Shown here in pieces: positions 1 through 12,527 of a stretch of 64,000 nt of DNA. Below the pieces are notes generated by a model that made no database searches, was not told the origin of the DNA, and saw only the letters and a list, made by a program, of their open reading frames with translations. Within the stretch, counting starts at the first letter, position 1. The number at the start of each line of letters is the position of its first letter. The position numbers and the translations under genes were made by a program. Origin of the DNA: Calendula officinalis (taxonomy: Eukaryota > Streptophyta > Magnoliopsida > Asterales > Asteraceae). The stretch covers positions 6,840,001 through 6,904,000 of the forward strand of contig OY970832.1 in assembly GCA_963853835.1 (NCBI GenBank). The letters run 5' to 3'.

Positions 1-728
1 TGACATGTTAATCTTGAATCTATGCTCTTTCTAATCCATGACAGGGATGCCGTGGATCATAGATTAGAAGGTGAAACAACCATGAAACAACCACGAAGAT
101 TCTCGGCTCAAGTTCGCTTGGGTATCGCGAGAATCGTTTCACTCATAAGAATAATCTCAAAATTAACGTACCGGCAAACCGCACGAGCTTCATTAATTAG
201 ATTATAATTAGAGTGCGTGTTTTTCATGGAGAGCACACTATGTTCACATTTTATATTAAACGGGAGATTTGTTTAATTTATATGATTATACTTTTAATCT
301 TGACATTATCCTATCATGTCCTTTCGGTAACTCCATTCTAAAGCAAGGGAAGCGGCGGGGAAGGTCAGCGCCAGGCTTATTAAAAACGCATTACCCGTTT
401 GAGATCATAATATCTCTCCTTATACCTCCTTTATATGCAATAGACTATGGGTGAGCCTAGTTGTGACATGAGCGACAATGTATTTAACTTTAGTTATAAT
501 ATATATATAAACTTTTATAGTATATATACAATCTTTGAGAATTAAAACTTTTTAATTTCATTAACTAAAGTTATATAGTTTTAATTTAATTCTATTAAAC
601 GTGCGAGAACGCGGCGTATTAATTATTAATTGAAACTATATTTATATAATATTTAATATACTGTTTATTACATAATATTATATTAGGAAGGAATACCAAA
701 AACTATTTTTGGTATATGGAATTTTCGA

Positions 729-854
<126 letters not shown>

Positions 855-1565
855 TGTTATTTATTATATTAATTATTTCAATTTAGGAAACAATTCAAAA
901 TATCAAAATAAATAAACTCTACAAAATTGAAAGATTCCAAATTAAATCCCAAATCTTTTAAACTTTTAAAATTTTCGGAATTTTATTTAAATAAATAAAT
1001 ATATCCGAATTTTTTAAAATTCAAAATATATATACCATATTTAAATATCCCAATTTCCAAAATTTGAATTCCATATTTAAATTTCTTTTAAATAACTTTT
1101 CAAGATTTAGTAAATCCTTTTATTTTAGTATAGACTTAAATACATACCAAAATAAAGTTTACCATATTTAAAATTTGGAAAGATTTAATAAATCTTACAA
1201 TTTTAAATATATATGTATTTTAAAAATATACACATATCCAAAATTAAGATTTATTCTTTATTTAAAATTTTAAATATACATATATATATATACATATATA
1301 TTCTTTTATATAATCCGAAAATTATATAAATATATATAATTATATTTAAATCCTTTTAAACAATAATCTAGTTAATTATAAAACCCCTTTTAAAATCAAT
1401 CTCTAGACAATTATAAAACACTTTTAATAATCTAGTTTATATATTTAATTATTAAAAACGATTTTAAAATTAAAATATATATTTTCGATTTTCGAAAATA
1501 CATAAAACATTTTATGGGATTTTCGGAATTATTAATCTAGTACACTTAGATTTGTAAACCGGTAT

Positions 1566-1576
1566 CTCTGATACCA
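1566..1576 (-). promoter_or_regulatory. tRNA-iMet-type primer-binding site
   Basis: On the minus strand this reads TGGTATCAGAG, the standard primer-binding site of plant Copia elements (complementary to initiator Met tRNA). It lies one base beyond the CA end of the LTR at 1578-2370, which fixes the orientation of that element as minus. Confidence 0.8.
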
Positions 1577-1577
1577 C

Positions 1578-2370
1578 TGTTGGGTTTTGTACACTTTTAC
1601 CAACACATTTGTCAGTCGCGGAATTACAAACAAACAAGATAAACGACAATTCCCGATGAAGCTATTATGACCGTAAGGTTTACAAGTCCAAGGTAACTAG
1701 ATAATACAATAATTAAATCGAAACTTACATTGGCGGCAATTGGTGGAGACAATCCTTGTGATCGAGTACGAGCCACTTTGTAACCGGTAGGTTTCAAGAA
1801 AGAAACCCTCTACTTGTTCACACCTAAGGCTTGTAATCAAACGAGACAATATACCACGTTGTAGTATATTGTACTCTTGAGAAACACAACGAAAAACCAA
1901 ACCGAAAACAATTCCGGCGGTGGGGCACGACGGCGGCTGGCGGAGCAGCGGCGGCGCTGGGCTGCCGGCGGTGGTTGGGCGGCGGTAAGAGGGGCCGGCC
2001 AAAGGGAGAGAGCACAAGAGGTTTTGGTGTGTCTTTTCTCAAGTCCCATGCCTTGTATTTATAGGGTAATTAACCCTAATCTCCTAATGGGTTTAACACA
2101 TGGATCAAGCCCATCTTAATAGTTAATTAGGTCCATTAACTATTAGCCCAATTTGATTAACTCTTATTAATCATTAGCCCACTTTCAAGATTAACTAGTT
2201 AACTAACCCGTTAACTTAATCTAGAATATCGATTTTAATTAAACTTTTAATTAAAACGTTTTCGTTTATTCTCGTGTTTGATTGTACCTCAAGGGCAACC
2301 CGAGTAGGACCGATAATATACGTCACACGGTTAACCGTTTATTTGATGCGGGTGGACACATATTCCAACA
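1578..2370 (-). mobile_element. Copia-type LTR (5' LTR of a minus-strand element, or remnant)
   Basis: On the minus strand the segment starts TGTTGG and ends CCAACA, the usual TG...CA LTR ends with a short inverted repeat, and is followed at once by a primer-binding site. A TATAAATA box lies at 2056-2063 on the minus strand, so U3 is about 2370-2064 and R-U5 runs from there to 1578. A CGG-rich tract (about 1915-2000) sits just downstream of the promoter, in sharp contrast with the AT-rich surroundings. No second copy is in the window, so completeness cannot be judged. Confidence 0.75.
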
Positions 2371-3016
2371 CAAAAGATATTTTTATTTATAGAAATAGTA
2401 GTATAAATGTTAGAATTAAAAATAGTGGTAATATGTTAGAAAAAATAAAATATATAAAATTCTGAAATGTGACCTTCTTCCGCCAATGCCGTCGAGAGCA
2501 CCGTTCGAAACAACGAAGGAGTATGGAAAAACACCGAGAACAAAATATAATAAAATGGGAAAAAAATAATCCCGCTAAAAATGAGATTAAATTAAAAGAT
2601 ATTCTCGTCATAAAAGTTTTTTTTTTAAACGGAATTATAAGAGTGCTCAAATTTTATCAAATTCTGCTTGCCATATTATTGAGAAACGAGTCTACGAGTA
2701 ATTATTTTCGTATAGTTTCCTAACTATCTCCTAACCACCATAAATGTTTATCCGGAAATCAAAATGAATCGAACATTCTCTAGAAATCGGAGCCAATTTG
2801 CTAGGAAAAAATATAGGAGCGTTTTGCTTAAAACACCTCCAAATCTACACCCACACCCACAACGACCCAGATCTTCATCAATCAATCAATTCACTCACCC
2901 CCATGAATTTTAGGGCTTTTTTCATCCTTCGATTTAACCTTTCACTTGTTAATTTCCCCTTTCTTATCTGCGTAACTCGTTGAATCTACATTCTCCTACA
3001 CGATCGCTGCTTCAAG
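2371..3016. other. Intergenic DNA and 5' region of the PEPKR2-like gene
   Basis: No gene is seen. The CT-rich stretch from about 2840, with (CCCACA)-like repeats, leads into the first non-coding exon of the downstream kinase gene. I could not place a TATA box with confidence. Confidence 0.4.
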
Positions 3017-3179
3017 GTTCGTCTATTTGCCCTAATTTCTCCTTTAATTTAACTCCGATATTCGTCGTTTCAGTCTTAAATCGCATGTATCGCATACGAA
3101 TATTGTTCTGCATGCAATTTACTCTTCACCTATATTGGGTTATTTGTTAATAATTTTTTTTTTTCCTCATGGATTGCAG
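3017..3179 (+). other. Intron in the 5' untranslated region of the PEPKR2-like gene
   Basis: A donor (AAG|GTTCGT) at 3017 and a T-rich tract ending in TTGCAG at 3179 delimit a plausible leader intron 78 bases upstream of the start codon. This is inferred from splice signals only. Confidence 0.6.
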
Positions 3180-3257
3180 GATCAATATCAATTTAGGGTG
3201 TGATTTAAATCGAGACTGAAATTAGGGTTATATAGATACTTAGCTTAAGAGGTTTTG

Positions 3258-4891
3258 ATGAAGAAAAAACGAAAAGGTAGTGACTTATTACGCAGTGATA
3301 ACAGAAAAAATGAAACTGTGGAATCAACTGGTGATTCAGAGTCACTGATATCAAATATCAAGTGTCATTACTCATTAGAAGATTACGTAAGATTGAAAAA
3401 AAGGTGCTGCAAGGAAGATGCAGTTTATAATGATAATGATTTTAACGGATCATGTAAAAAAAACAGGCTTGCTGGTATTGCAGCAACTGCACCACCATGT
3501 GCCACGTCATCATTAAGTTTATCAGGCAGAGGGATTAAACGAAAAATCGGTTGTATCGAAGTAGCAACTCAAACGGGTCGAAAAAACAAAATTGCAGAAG
3601 ATTATATCAAAGGTGCTACAATTGGAAAAGGTAAATTTGGGTCTGTTTGGTTATGCAGATGTAGGGTTAGTGGTGTTGAATTTGCTTGTAAAACATTGGT
3701 TAAAGGTGAAGAAACAGTTCACAGGGAAGTTGAAATAATGCAACATTTATCGGGTCATCCAGGTGTCGTGACATTAAAAGCAGTTTATGAAGATTTAGAA
3801 TCTTTTCATTTAGTAATGGAATTGTGTTCGGGTGGGAGATTAATTGATCAAATGATGAAAGAAGGTTGTTATTCTGAACAGCGAGCTGCTAATATTTTTA
3901 AGGAGTTAATGATGGTGATTAAATATTGTCATGATATGGGTGTTGTTCATCGGGATGTAAAGCCCGAGAATATCTTATTAACAAATTCTGGCAAAATTAA
4001 GCTCGCAGATTTTGGCTTAGCAGTGAGGATCACAAATGGTATATATTTCTTTTCTGTCTTTTCTTTTTCAAGTTAATGGCTTTTATTATATTTTTTTATT
4101 AATTTACCTAAATAAACAGGTCAGAGCTTAGCTGGCATAGCTGGAAGTCCAGCTTATGTGGCACCGGAAGTATTAACAGGGAATTATTCAGAAAAAGTGG
4201 ATGTTTGGAGTGCTGGTATTCTGTTACATGCTTTGTTAGTTGGTGTTTTACCATTTCAAGGTGATTCTTTACAAGATGTTTTTGAGGCAATTAAGAATGT
4301 TCAACTTAATTTTCACACGGGTATTTGGGAATCTGTCTCTAAACCTGCACGTGATTTGCTAGAACGAATTCTCACAAGAAATCCTGATTCTAGAATTACA
4401 GCTGACGAAGTATTAAGTAAGTTTATTTATTTTACAAAGTTTTAAAATTAGGGGCTATCCTTGTAATAAAAGAAGTTAAGGGATGTAATCCGTAATTTCA
4501 TACAAACCACAAGGACGATTTATGTAATTTAATATTGACTAGTTGTATTTCTGTTTCAGGTCATCCATGGATTATATTCTACACAGAACGCAATTTGCCA
4601 TCTCTGTCATTTAAATCAAAATTAAAGCATCAACCTGGACCATCATCACAAACACCATTACTTGAATTGACCACCATTAATGCTTCAGTGATCAATAATA
4701 ACTCATTATTAACAAGATCAAATTCAGAAGAACAAGATGATGATGATTCTGGTTTAGTTGATGCATTAACTGTTGCAATTTCTCATGTAAGAATTTCTGA
4801 ACCGAAAAGAAGTCGCTTATGTGTACCCACAAGTCCTATTCGAGAGCAGTGTTCTTCTAGTGTTACTAATAACCTTTGCAAAGCATGTTGA
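3258..4891 (+). CDS. PEPKR2: Serine/threonine protein kinase, PEPKR2-like (CDPK/PPCK-related)
   Basis: Three exons, 3258-4038, 4120-4416 and 4560-4891, join in frame to a 469-residue protein, close to the 470 of Arabidopsis PEPKR2. The N-terminal 115 residues are basic and poorly conserved (it opens MKKKRKGSDLL). The kinase domain follows: glycine loop IGKGKFGSV near residue 122, the lysine in ACKTL, HRDVKPEN at 231, DFG at 251, and APE in exon 2. It ends near HPWI, the start of exon 3. The roughly 100-residue tail has no EF hands, which separates it from true CDPKs. The family phosphorylates Ser/Thr and is related to PEP-carboxylase kinase; its substrate is not established here. An in-frame TTG just upstream is not needed: the ATG at 3258 is the natural start. 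Intron 2 (4417-4559) holds a short piece resembling the AATTACA..GGACC transposon ends found elsewhere in the window. No lesion is seen. Confidence 0.93.
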
Positions 4892-5868
4892 CCATTGACT
4901 TTGACTTGACTTGAACTGCAAATTTCCGACGGTAGAAGCCTAACAAAAAAGTTGGAAGTTGGTGTATAGTGAATGTAAATATGAGTAGATGTTAATGGTT
5001 TATGTAGATTGGTTATTTGGTTTGGCTGCTCTTTTCGTGGTGACTAGACTATGGTATTTCCTTATAGGTTTTATGATCTGGAAACTAATGATAGAAGTTA
5101 TGAATAATAACATTTCATGTTCATGGATTTTTTTATACATTCATCATGAATTATCATTGAGTCATTTTCAGGGCAAAATGAACATGTTATACATGTCTAC
5201 TTTTCATGATACTTCTATCCAAAAGAACCGAACAAACAGACTAATTAATACAGACACAAAAGTGAAAAGATTTTCTTGTTTGTTCGTGCGTGTTACATTT
5301 ATAATCCTTCATTAAGATACTAAACAAACACAACTGAGCATTAACAAATGAATATATATAATTAAACACATGAACAAAAGCAAAAGGCTACACGACCAGA
5401 TGATCCAAACCAGTACATTATACTTATCTAATCATTTATATAATTTTTTAATCAATATGTATAATTTTCAAGCTTGATCGAGGTCATCATGGAGATGGGA
5501 ATGGATTTAAAATTTGCACATGAATGAAATAATGGATTATCAGATTATATCGATCTTATATTTAACACTACTCTTATTGATTATATCAACTGCAGTAATA
5601 TTTCACATATAACATAAGTTTGCGTTAAAAGTGAAGAAAACACCATGAAAACTTGTACGTCAAGTAAACTTTTATCTTCAAAATTAGAGAAACCAAGTAT
5701 AAACACGAAGAAGAAGAAGAAGACATTTTAGTCGGAATCGTTTCAGAAAAGTAGTTATAATGATCTTTACATGCAAAGAAACACATTTTTAAGGTACTGA
5801 GAATATATTTGGTAGCATCTAATCTGACAAGCCGTTGTTGAAGAAATATAACCTACGCCATGATGACA
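4892..5868. other. Convergent intergenic spacer
   Basis: This is the 3' flank shared by the plus-strand kinase gene and the minus-strand Bet1-like gene. It is AT-rich. The ORF at 4989-5315 has no recognisable domain or start context, and I see no repeat with clear ends. Confidence 0.4.
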
Positions 5869-7175
5869 TCATCTTCTAGACAATTTAGACCAGAAATAAA
5901 CGAGAATGAGGCAAAAAAGTGCAAAGAGGACAACATGAAGAACATGGCTTGAACCAGACTGGATGATGCTTTTGTTTAATTTCCTCATGTTGTTCTTCAC
6001 TCCTGCTTGAGCTTTTATCACTGTCATTTGCTGCAAAGAAAATAAATTATTATAACTAATCCATTCAGTTAACATTGACAGGTCAAATGTAGCTACGTAT
6101 CACTTGTTTTCTAGAAAATATAGATATGAAAATATACACACCCTTAAATTAGCTTATCTTTTTTTGATAAAATATTAATTGTTGAACTCTAATCATAATT
6201 GAAATTAGAGGCCTAAGACATTATGTTGACCACATCAAACATACAATTTAAAAAGAAAGAAGCAGAAAACAGAGATGAAATATTTACCAACTGGTTAATA
6301 AAGTCATTCTGAAATTTGGCCTCTGACTCAATCTCTGAGGCTACCTGTAACAATTAAATTAAATGAGATAAATATAGAAACATAAGAAATCTATGTTAAT
6401 TTCGGATACTAAGATAACTAGAAGCGGATATGGGTAGATCTGAATCCACTAACAACCCTAATGGAAGTTAAAGAGCCAACTAACAACAATTTTTACTTGT
6501 TTAAAAAAAAGTTCAAGGATGGTTTTATGGGGAGTGTAGCTAATATGGGTCATTTCCGTAAGTAGTTAGTCATAATGTATAATAAGGACAGATGTCAGTT
6601 TCTAATTGGATAGGGAAGGAGTCAGTTAGGTTTGTGAGACACATGTCTAGTAGTATATAACTTATAGAAGAAAACTTAGAGTTGAGATCCATGATGTGAT
6701 CCATAATCTGAATTCAATATCATTCTTATCAGTTATCACTATCTGATCCAACTAAATTGGTTGTGATCTAACATATGACCCAATTAGTCATCGCTAAAGT
6801 TATCGAAAATCATGTAAATATAATTAATTCCTTGCAAATCAAAAGATTGGCTCGTTTTAATGCAAGAAACTGATAAAAAAAAGACTTACATTCTTTAAGT
6901 GTCTAACTTGATTTCTAAGGCCACTGATCTCATCATCAAGATGCGCATGCATTGGATCAATCCTCAGTTGGATTTCATCAGAACCAGTCCCTTGTCTTGT
7001 GCTAAGCCCTTCTCTGTAAACAAATAAGTATTAAACTCACAAAAATGCTGAATATAAACTAGTCAATTATCCAGAAAAGAAATTTTAATAATAAGAAGAA
7101 AAAACAAAATAACTACCTTGATCTATATGGAGCAGCACCATAGTAACCACCACCTCTGTTAGAACTGGATGCCAT
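5869..7175 (-). CDS. Bet1-like Qc-SNARE, similar to Arabidopsis At4g14600
   Basis: Four exons on the minus strand, 7175-7117, 7013-6890, 6344-6288 and 6030-5869, join in frame to 133 residues. Order of parts: a Gly/Tyr-rich head with PYRSREGLSTR; a Qc-type SNARE heptad region with LRIDPMHAHLDDEISGLR, QVRHLK, and the central Gln in the segment QLQMTVIKAQAGVKNNMRK; then a C-terminal hydrophobic anchor (HVLHVVLFALFCLILVYFW) and a short basic tail. This is the tail-anchored layout of Bet1-type SNAREs, which act in membrane fusion between ER and Golgi. At4g14600 is about the same length and shares the head and tail motifs as I recall them. The start codon at 7175 lies 26 bases after a plausible leader-intron acceptor. 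The 545-base intron 2 (6345-6889) may hold a decayed insertion, but I could not define ends. Confidence 0.92.
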
Positions 7176-7201
7176 TTAACTATGATATTTACAAGGTTGT
7201 G

Positions 7202-7773
7202 CTGTGCTAACAGAGGAGACCTCAAAGAAATTATCACATTCAATAATGCAATTAAATTTGATGTTAAGGTTTGTCGATCTGAAAATCACAAAATTTTACT
7301 GATCAATTTAACTCATTATCATTTGAACGTTCCTATTTCATACAACCTACTAATTCTACTCAACTGACCACTCAATGAAAAATCAATAACTGAATCGACT
7401 GTAAAAAGTGAAAGGCAGCCTAACATTCCTGTTATCAATAACTCATTATTTTAATCATAAAAACCTTGTCGCTGGTGCCCTTCAGCTTTATATTTGGTTG
7501 TTGTTTTGGGTGTGTTCTAATCCACAATTTTTTCCCAAGGTTTTATGTTCACTAATAATGTTTCGATCCTCTTTAGGGATTTTTTTTGTGGCCAATCTCT
7601 ACCTCAAACACTAAATTCCCAACGCAACTGGACAGGTAAAAACACAATAGACTAATAAAATCGAAAATTCAAAAGCTAACTTTTAATAAAACTGAGCTTG
7701 ATAAACGATTTTTCTCGAAAGGAAAAATTAATTTCAAAATTCGAACACAATTAGACGGAGATTGAATTCTTAC
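7202..7773 (-). other. Leader intron of the Bet1-like gene
   Basis: On the minus strand a consensus donor (TCG|GTAAGA) at 7773 and an acceptor ending GCACAG at 7202 frame a 572-base intron that lies before the start codon. Small ORFs inside it on the plus strand are not supported. Inferred from signals only. Confidence 0.55.
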
Positions 7774-8798
7774 CGATTAAATCCGCGATCCGTCTCAGAG
7801 ATTGGAGAAGAAGAAAAGGGTCAAAATCAGATATCTGTTCGAGAGAACAATGAAGCTTCCGATTCGATTATTGGAATCTCACTCATTGCCGGTAACGCTG
7901 ATATGGGTTGCTTACGTCGTCGTTTCGAGGTAATTGCCCGTTTATTGCCGTGTTCGATAAATTTACTAAATCCACCTTAATACGGGTCACTTTTCAACAA
8001 CTTAATCCAATATAATAGCATTAGGTATTCTAACTCAAATAAAGAGGCGTCATCTAAACATTCATATACATTCATAAATCAAATTATTTTTTCACTCATA
8101 ATTTCCGCCAGTATGCAATGTAATAAGGTGGACATTCAAATGGGTGAGGTTATTGTCGGGGAGGATTCAGGGCACCACATTGTGCTTTTGTTAAGGTGGC
8201 AGAGCCTTTTAGAAGTCACAACGCAGGATCGACATGAGTGTACTTATTGTTATCTTTTTGTTAGAATATTGGAAAAATTAATAATAAACCATAACTGAAT
8301 ATTGTTAGTCTGGTAATGGAGGACGAGAGGAAATGATGTATCATTCCAATTACCACACTTGATACTCTAATCAAAAATATATATATCAAGATGAAAACTG
8401 ACAAAAAGTGATTGATTCTCGTATAAACTTATTGACTATAAATATGGTCAATAAATATAAATATTGGAGAAAATAAAATTATTTAACTAAAGGCCTATTT
8501 TATCAAAAAGAAGAAGACAGATTATTCACATGTCATTTGGTATACTTTTACTTATATAAAAGTATATCATATTACAACAAAATTGTCACAAATCAGAATA
8601 TTATTTGATAATTAAAGTAAACAAAAAGTATGTTTGACCATGTGAAACACACACAAATGTTCATACAATATGAAACAACAAGGCACCCTCGTAAACACTT
8701 TTCCCCCCGTCACCTCTCTCGTCATTCCCAAATATCGAATCCAATTCCTATACGTCACTCTCAATTCCGCCATTAATAACAACCACCAATCTCCTCCC
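7774..8798. other. Divergent promoter region between the Bet1-like and FSH-hydrolase genes
   Basis: The Bet1-like gene is transcribed leftward from near 7900 and the hydrolase gene rightward from about 8830. No coding region is credible in between, and I recognise no transposon ends. The AT-rich core is about 8320-8650. Confidence 0.45.
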
Positions 8799-8805
8799 TA
8801 TATAA
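8799..8805 (+). promoter_or_regulatory. TATA box of the FSH-type hydrolase gene
   Basis: TATATAA inside CCCTATATAACACCC. Transcription would start about 30 bases downstream, near 8830. This places the in-frame Met at 8670 outside the mRNA and supports the ATG at 8856. Confidence 0.6.
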
Positions 8806-8855
8806 CACCCACCTGTCTCTCTGCAATCATTCGTAATCGCAGAACCAATCGCACG

Positions 8856-11004
8856 ATGCTCGAAGAAATCATCGCAACTCAAGGTTCCGATAACATTGTA
8901 AACAGAAAACCGAGAATCCTTTGTCTCCATGGATTCCGAACAAGTGGTGAAATATTCAAAACTCAACTGAAAAAATGGCCGGAATCTGTGCTCGAAAAGA
9001 TCGATTTCTTCTTTCCTGATGCACCATTTCCGTGTGGTGGGAAATCTGAAGTTGAAGGGATTTTCGATCCACCTTATTACGAATGGTTTCAATTCAATAA
9101 GGTTCGATTCAATCTCTCCATTCGATTTCGAAATTCTATTAATTTTAACCAATTTTAACTTCAGGAATTTACGACATACGAGAATTTTGATAAGTGCCTT
9201 GAATATATTGAAGAATGTATGATTAAACATGCACCGATTGACGGATTGGCTGGATTCTCACAGGTTTTATTTGATTATTATTATTATTCTTGTCAAATTT
9301 GATTTAATGAATGCGAATTTTATTAAATTGTTTTTGTACGTTTATCCAGGGTGCGATTTTGGCAGCTGCATTGCCCGGACTGCAAGCTAAGGTATGTACT
9401 CTCCATCACCAACTTTAATTGTTAAGTACTGCTAATAATGCACAGTGTACAATCATCAATGCCCATGTTAAGTTCGACAATTCTATGTAAAGCAAGGTTT
9501 TGTTGAAATTCATTTCACCCACTTTTTTTTACCACCTTACACTTCTACAATTTTACCCTAAGTTTTTCAGGAAACTATCTCTTTACTTTCATGTACAATA
9601 TGACTATATTGTTGTTCTAAAAAATACGTCATGTGAAAAGTCATGCAAAAAACATGAGATGTTAATTAAGAAAAACAATCTAATTACTAGTGAACTCACG
9701 AAATGAAACATATAACGTTTGAGTTTGATGGTGCTAAAATCTTGAACTAGTGTGAACATTTGAAGGTTCAAATTTTAAAGTTGGTTTTACAATTTACAAC
9801 ACTTTACCTTTCACTTTTTCTTTTAATATTTTAAAATATATCTCTCCATTACTTACCAATTTTTTGTCTTTGTTTTTTAAATAAATATTATACAGGGGCT
9901 GGCATTGACGAGGGTACCAAAGATTGAATTTGTAATGATAATATCAGGGGCAAAATTGAAAAATGAATCATGGGCTGAGAAAGCATATTCTGTTCCCATA
10001 CAATGTCCATCTCTCCATTTTTTGGGTACCCTTTTTGACCTCAATCTATCTGTTTGCTAGTGTTAACCATTTACGTTCTAATATATGCTTTTTCAATTTA
10101 AATATATAATTTTAAGCATTAATTTGAAGTCATTGGATCATAAAATATATAAAAACACTGTTTTAACCAAAAGGGTGGTGGATTAGTAGTTTGATTTGGT
10201 CTCGATAAAGGTGATATTTCTAGAAGGTTATATGTTCAATTCCAATAAGTAAAAATACGTCTTATGACCACGGAGGTTCAATTATTAGAGTCTGGTTCCA
10301 TTGAGTAAAGAAATTAATGTGTTATACTTTTTAAAACAAAATATGTGTGGGCTACTACAAAATCACTCTTGTCCACATAGTTCAACTAACTCTCGTATGA
10401 CCCCAAAATAGCGTAATAATTGAAGATGTGTATAGCTACCACCACATCGCTTTCACTTTCATATTTTCCACATTTTACTTCCATTACAAACTCTTAAAAG
10501 TTTTCTAGAAAAATATATATGTTTAATAATAATAACGTTTTTAACTTTTAGTGTCTTTTAGTTTGTCTTTTTGGTGTTCTACTTATTAACAATCGATATG
10601 GGTCAACTCTCAAAGTCAACGGGAATTTAACCAATTGCATCTTAAGAACTACGGTTAGGTTGCATATTTTGTGTCACGGGCCAAATTGTTTAAATATTTG
10701 GTTGATAGATTGTTTATGTTAATTTTTATAGGGGATGCGGATTTCTTGAAGCAATATGGGATGGAACTTTTGAAATCAGTAGAAAATCCTGTCGTGATTC
10801 ATCATCCTAAAGGCCATACAATTCCTAGACTTGGTAAACCTTTATTATTAATTACTTTTTTGTATGATTAATGTCGTTCTCATCATTATTATTACTCATA
10901 TCTTTGATATCTCAGATGAAGAAGGCTTGGAGACAATGTTGAAGTTCATTGATAGGATTCAAAAGATAGTTTCCAACAAGGAAGACGATGTGGTCACGCT
11001 TTAG
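8856..11004 (+). CDS. FSH-type serine hydrolase (alpha/beta-hydrolase fold esterase)
   Basis: Six exons, 8856-9101, 9165-9263, 9350-9391, 9896-10025, 10732-10833 and 10916-11004, join in frame to 235 residues. The FSH1 family signature is clear: RILCLHGFRTSGEIF near residue 20, then FPDAPFPCGG and DPPYYEWFQF. The nucleophile elbow GFSQG has Ser114 and spans the exon 2/3 junction. HFLGDADF at about 170 supplies the likely acid, and HHPKGHTIP the likely catalytic His201. The family hydrolyses small ester or acyl substrates in the cytosol; the plant substrate is unknown. Two starts are possible: Met at 8670 would add 62 residues with no family counterpart, and the TATA box at 8799 argues for 8856. 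The large introns 3 and 4 are AT-rich and contain no ORF worth naming. Confidence 0.92.
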
Positions 11005-11810
11005 TTCATAAAGTTATAAACATGACTTATAATGTTGCTATTAGAAAACCAAAAAATAACAAATTGGAAGAAAAAAAAATGCATAACGTTATTGATGATA
11101 TCAGCAATTGTATAACTTATGAAGCAAAAGTTATTAATGCTGACATGAATGGTTCTCTCCGGGTACGAATGTACCAAAACCTACCAAAAGATATTTGGTC
11201 TAGCACAGCTTCCTAAACCAACTGACCTAACAAGTTATATGTTTATTACTTAACTATAATATAATTATATATACTAATCTCTTAAAATTTTAAAATTCTA
11301 ATATTATCATCATCATCCAACACCACTGTCTACCACCACCCTTCTATAATTAGGGTCTAGGATCTACCTTTTGGATCAAAAGTTATTATGAACCTTAACC
11401 ATGAACTTCAAGTAAACTAAATCGGCTTCATCCTTACATTAACATCTCTCTTGTTTGTAAATATAGTAGAGAGAAGAACAAAATATTAATGATTTTATTA
11501 GTCCAACAATAAGTTTATATGATAATTAAGTGAGATAAGATTAACAAATATTTATCTGACAAATTAATAAAAAAAGGGTTTTTGTTAATGACAGCCCTTA
11601 AGGCTGTCTGTAACATGCATAAGATGATTGTACATTCATTGATAGAGTAATGTTCCTAAAATTCAGGGGACAGTTTTTACATTAATTTTGTCTTGTTATT
11701 GACAGCCCTAAGGACTGTCATTATCATTTTCCATCAAAAATAATAAGATTGGGTAAACGAATAAACAATTGTTTAAGCTTATGACCGAGTATTTGATTGT
11801 AAGGTTGTTT
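11005..11810. other. Intergenic spacer with two copies of a GACAGCC palindrome
   Basis: There is no gene. A palindrome GACAGCCCTTAAGGCTGTC lies at 11590-11608 and an imperfect copy at 11701-11719, both preceded by TGTTA(A/T)T. They probably mark the arms of a small decayed MITE of about 150 bases, but no target duplication was found. Confidence 0.4.
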
Positions 11811-11817
11811 GTTATGG

Positions 11818-11822
11818 GCATG
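11818..11822. repeat. Target-site duplication of the Sirevirus, left copy
   Basis: GCATG directly precedes the 5' LTR and is repeated directly after the 3' LTR at 23210-23214. A perfect 5-bp duplication is what a retroviral-type integrase of this group leaves. Confidence 0.9.
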
Positions 11823-12441
11823 TGTTGGAGCAAAACACAGATCAACTTGATACTGATGCTGCAGTTAGTACTAATCATACTTAGTACTGATGGGGCAGAA
11901 CATGTTACTACTGATGAAGTTGATACTGGTGTATACTATAACTAAAGTTTACTACTGATCAAGCTTATTGAAGATACTACTGATCAATAGTAGTTACTAC
12001 TGACGTTGGTTTTGGACTTACTACTGGTTACCAGAGTTACTACTGACGATGCACATTTACTACTGGTGAATGATTTTACTACTGGTACGCGTTTTGGAAG
12101 CATATCAAGTCCGAGATCTTCGTAGAGATAGTTATAGCATGTAAATCAATGTATATCTTTTATTATTCGATGTAAAGCAAGTCCTAGAATAACTAGGGTA
12201 AATAGTTTAGCTTCAAGGACTATTATAAATAGTTCCTTACGAATTGTAAACGTACGTGTGTATTGTTAACTCAATAATATACATTGAAGCTTTTTGTGAA
12301 ACTGTGTTCTTAATACTTTCGCATATTATTTACAGTTCATTGTTCTTAATCACATTGATATAGTGTTGATCCGCTGCAACTTCTATATTCAATTAGATCT
12401 AAGGTGTTTATTAACTTCTATATAGTTAATCGATCCTGACA
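11823..12441 (+). repeat. 5' LTR of the Sirevirus
   Basis: Starts TGTTGGAGC and ends CCTGACA. U3 carries eight copies of ACTACTG. A TATAAAT box lies at 12224-12230, followed by an AATAATATA stretch that could serve polyadenylation. It differs from the 3' LTR at three single bases (G/T, T/C and C/T). Confidence 0.95.
12224..12230 (+). promoter_or_regulatory. TATA box in the Sirevirus 5' LTR
   Basis: TATAAAT, with the same sequence at 22992-22998 in the 3' LTR. It marks the U3/R region, so the genomic RNA should start near 12255. Confidence 0.65.
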
Positions 12442-12443
12442 AG

Positions 12444-12455
12444 TGGTATCAGAGC
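12444..12455 (+). promoter_or_regulatory. Primer-binding site of the Sirevirus
   Basis: TGGTATCAGAGC, complementary to the 3' end of initiator Met tRNA, two bases after the 5' LTR. Confidence 0.92.
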
Positions 12456-12527
12456 GTATTGGTTCTAGATCAACTATTTGTTAAGAACAACAAAAAGTTT
12501 TAATCTTTAAAACACACATTATTAATC

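Noticed and set aside
1697..2119. Overlapping ORFs on both strands in a GC-rich patch
   Set aside because: They lie inside a Copia LTR, and the open frames follow from local GC content.
6480..6760. Possible small LTR in the Bet1-like gene intron (TATA-like word, LTR-like composition)
   Set aside because: No TG...CA ends or target duplication could be found.
8748..9230. 160-codon minus-strand ORF
   Set aside because: Antisense shadow of exon 1 of the FSH hydrolase gene, whose exons are supported by motifs and splice sites.
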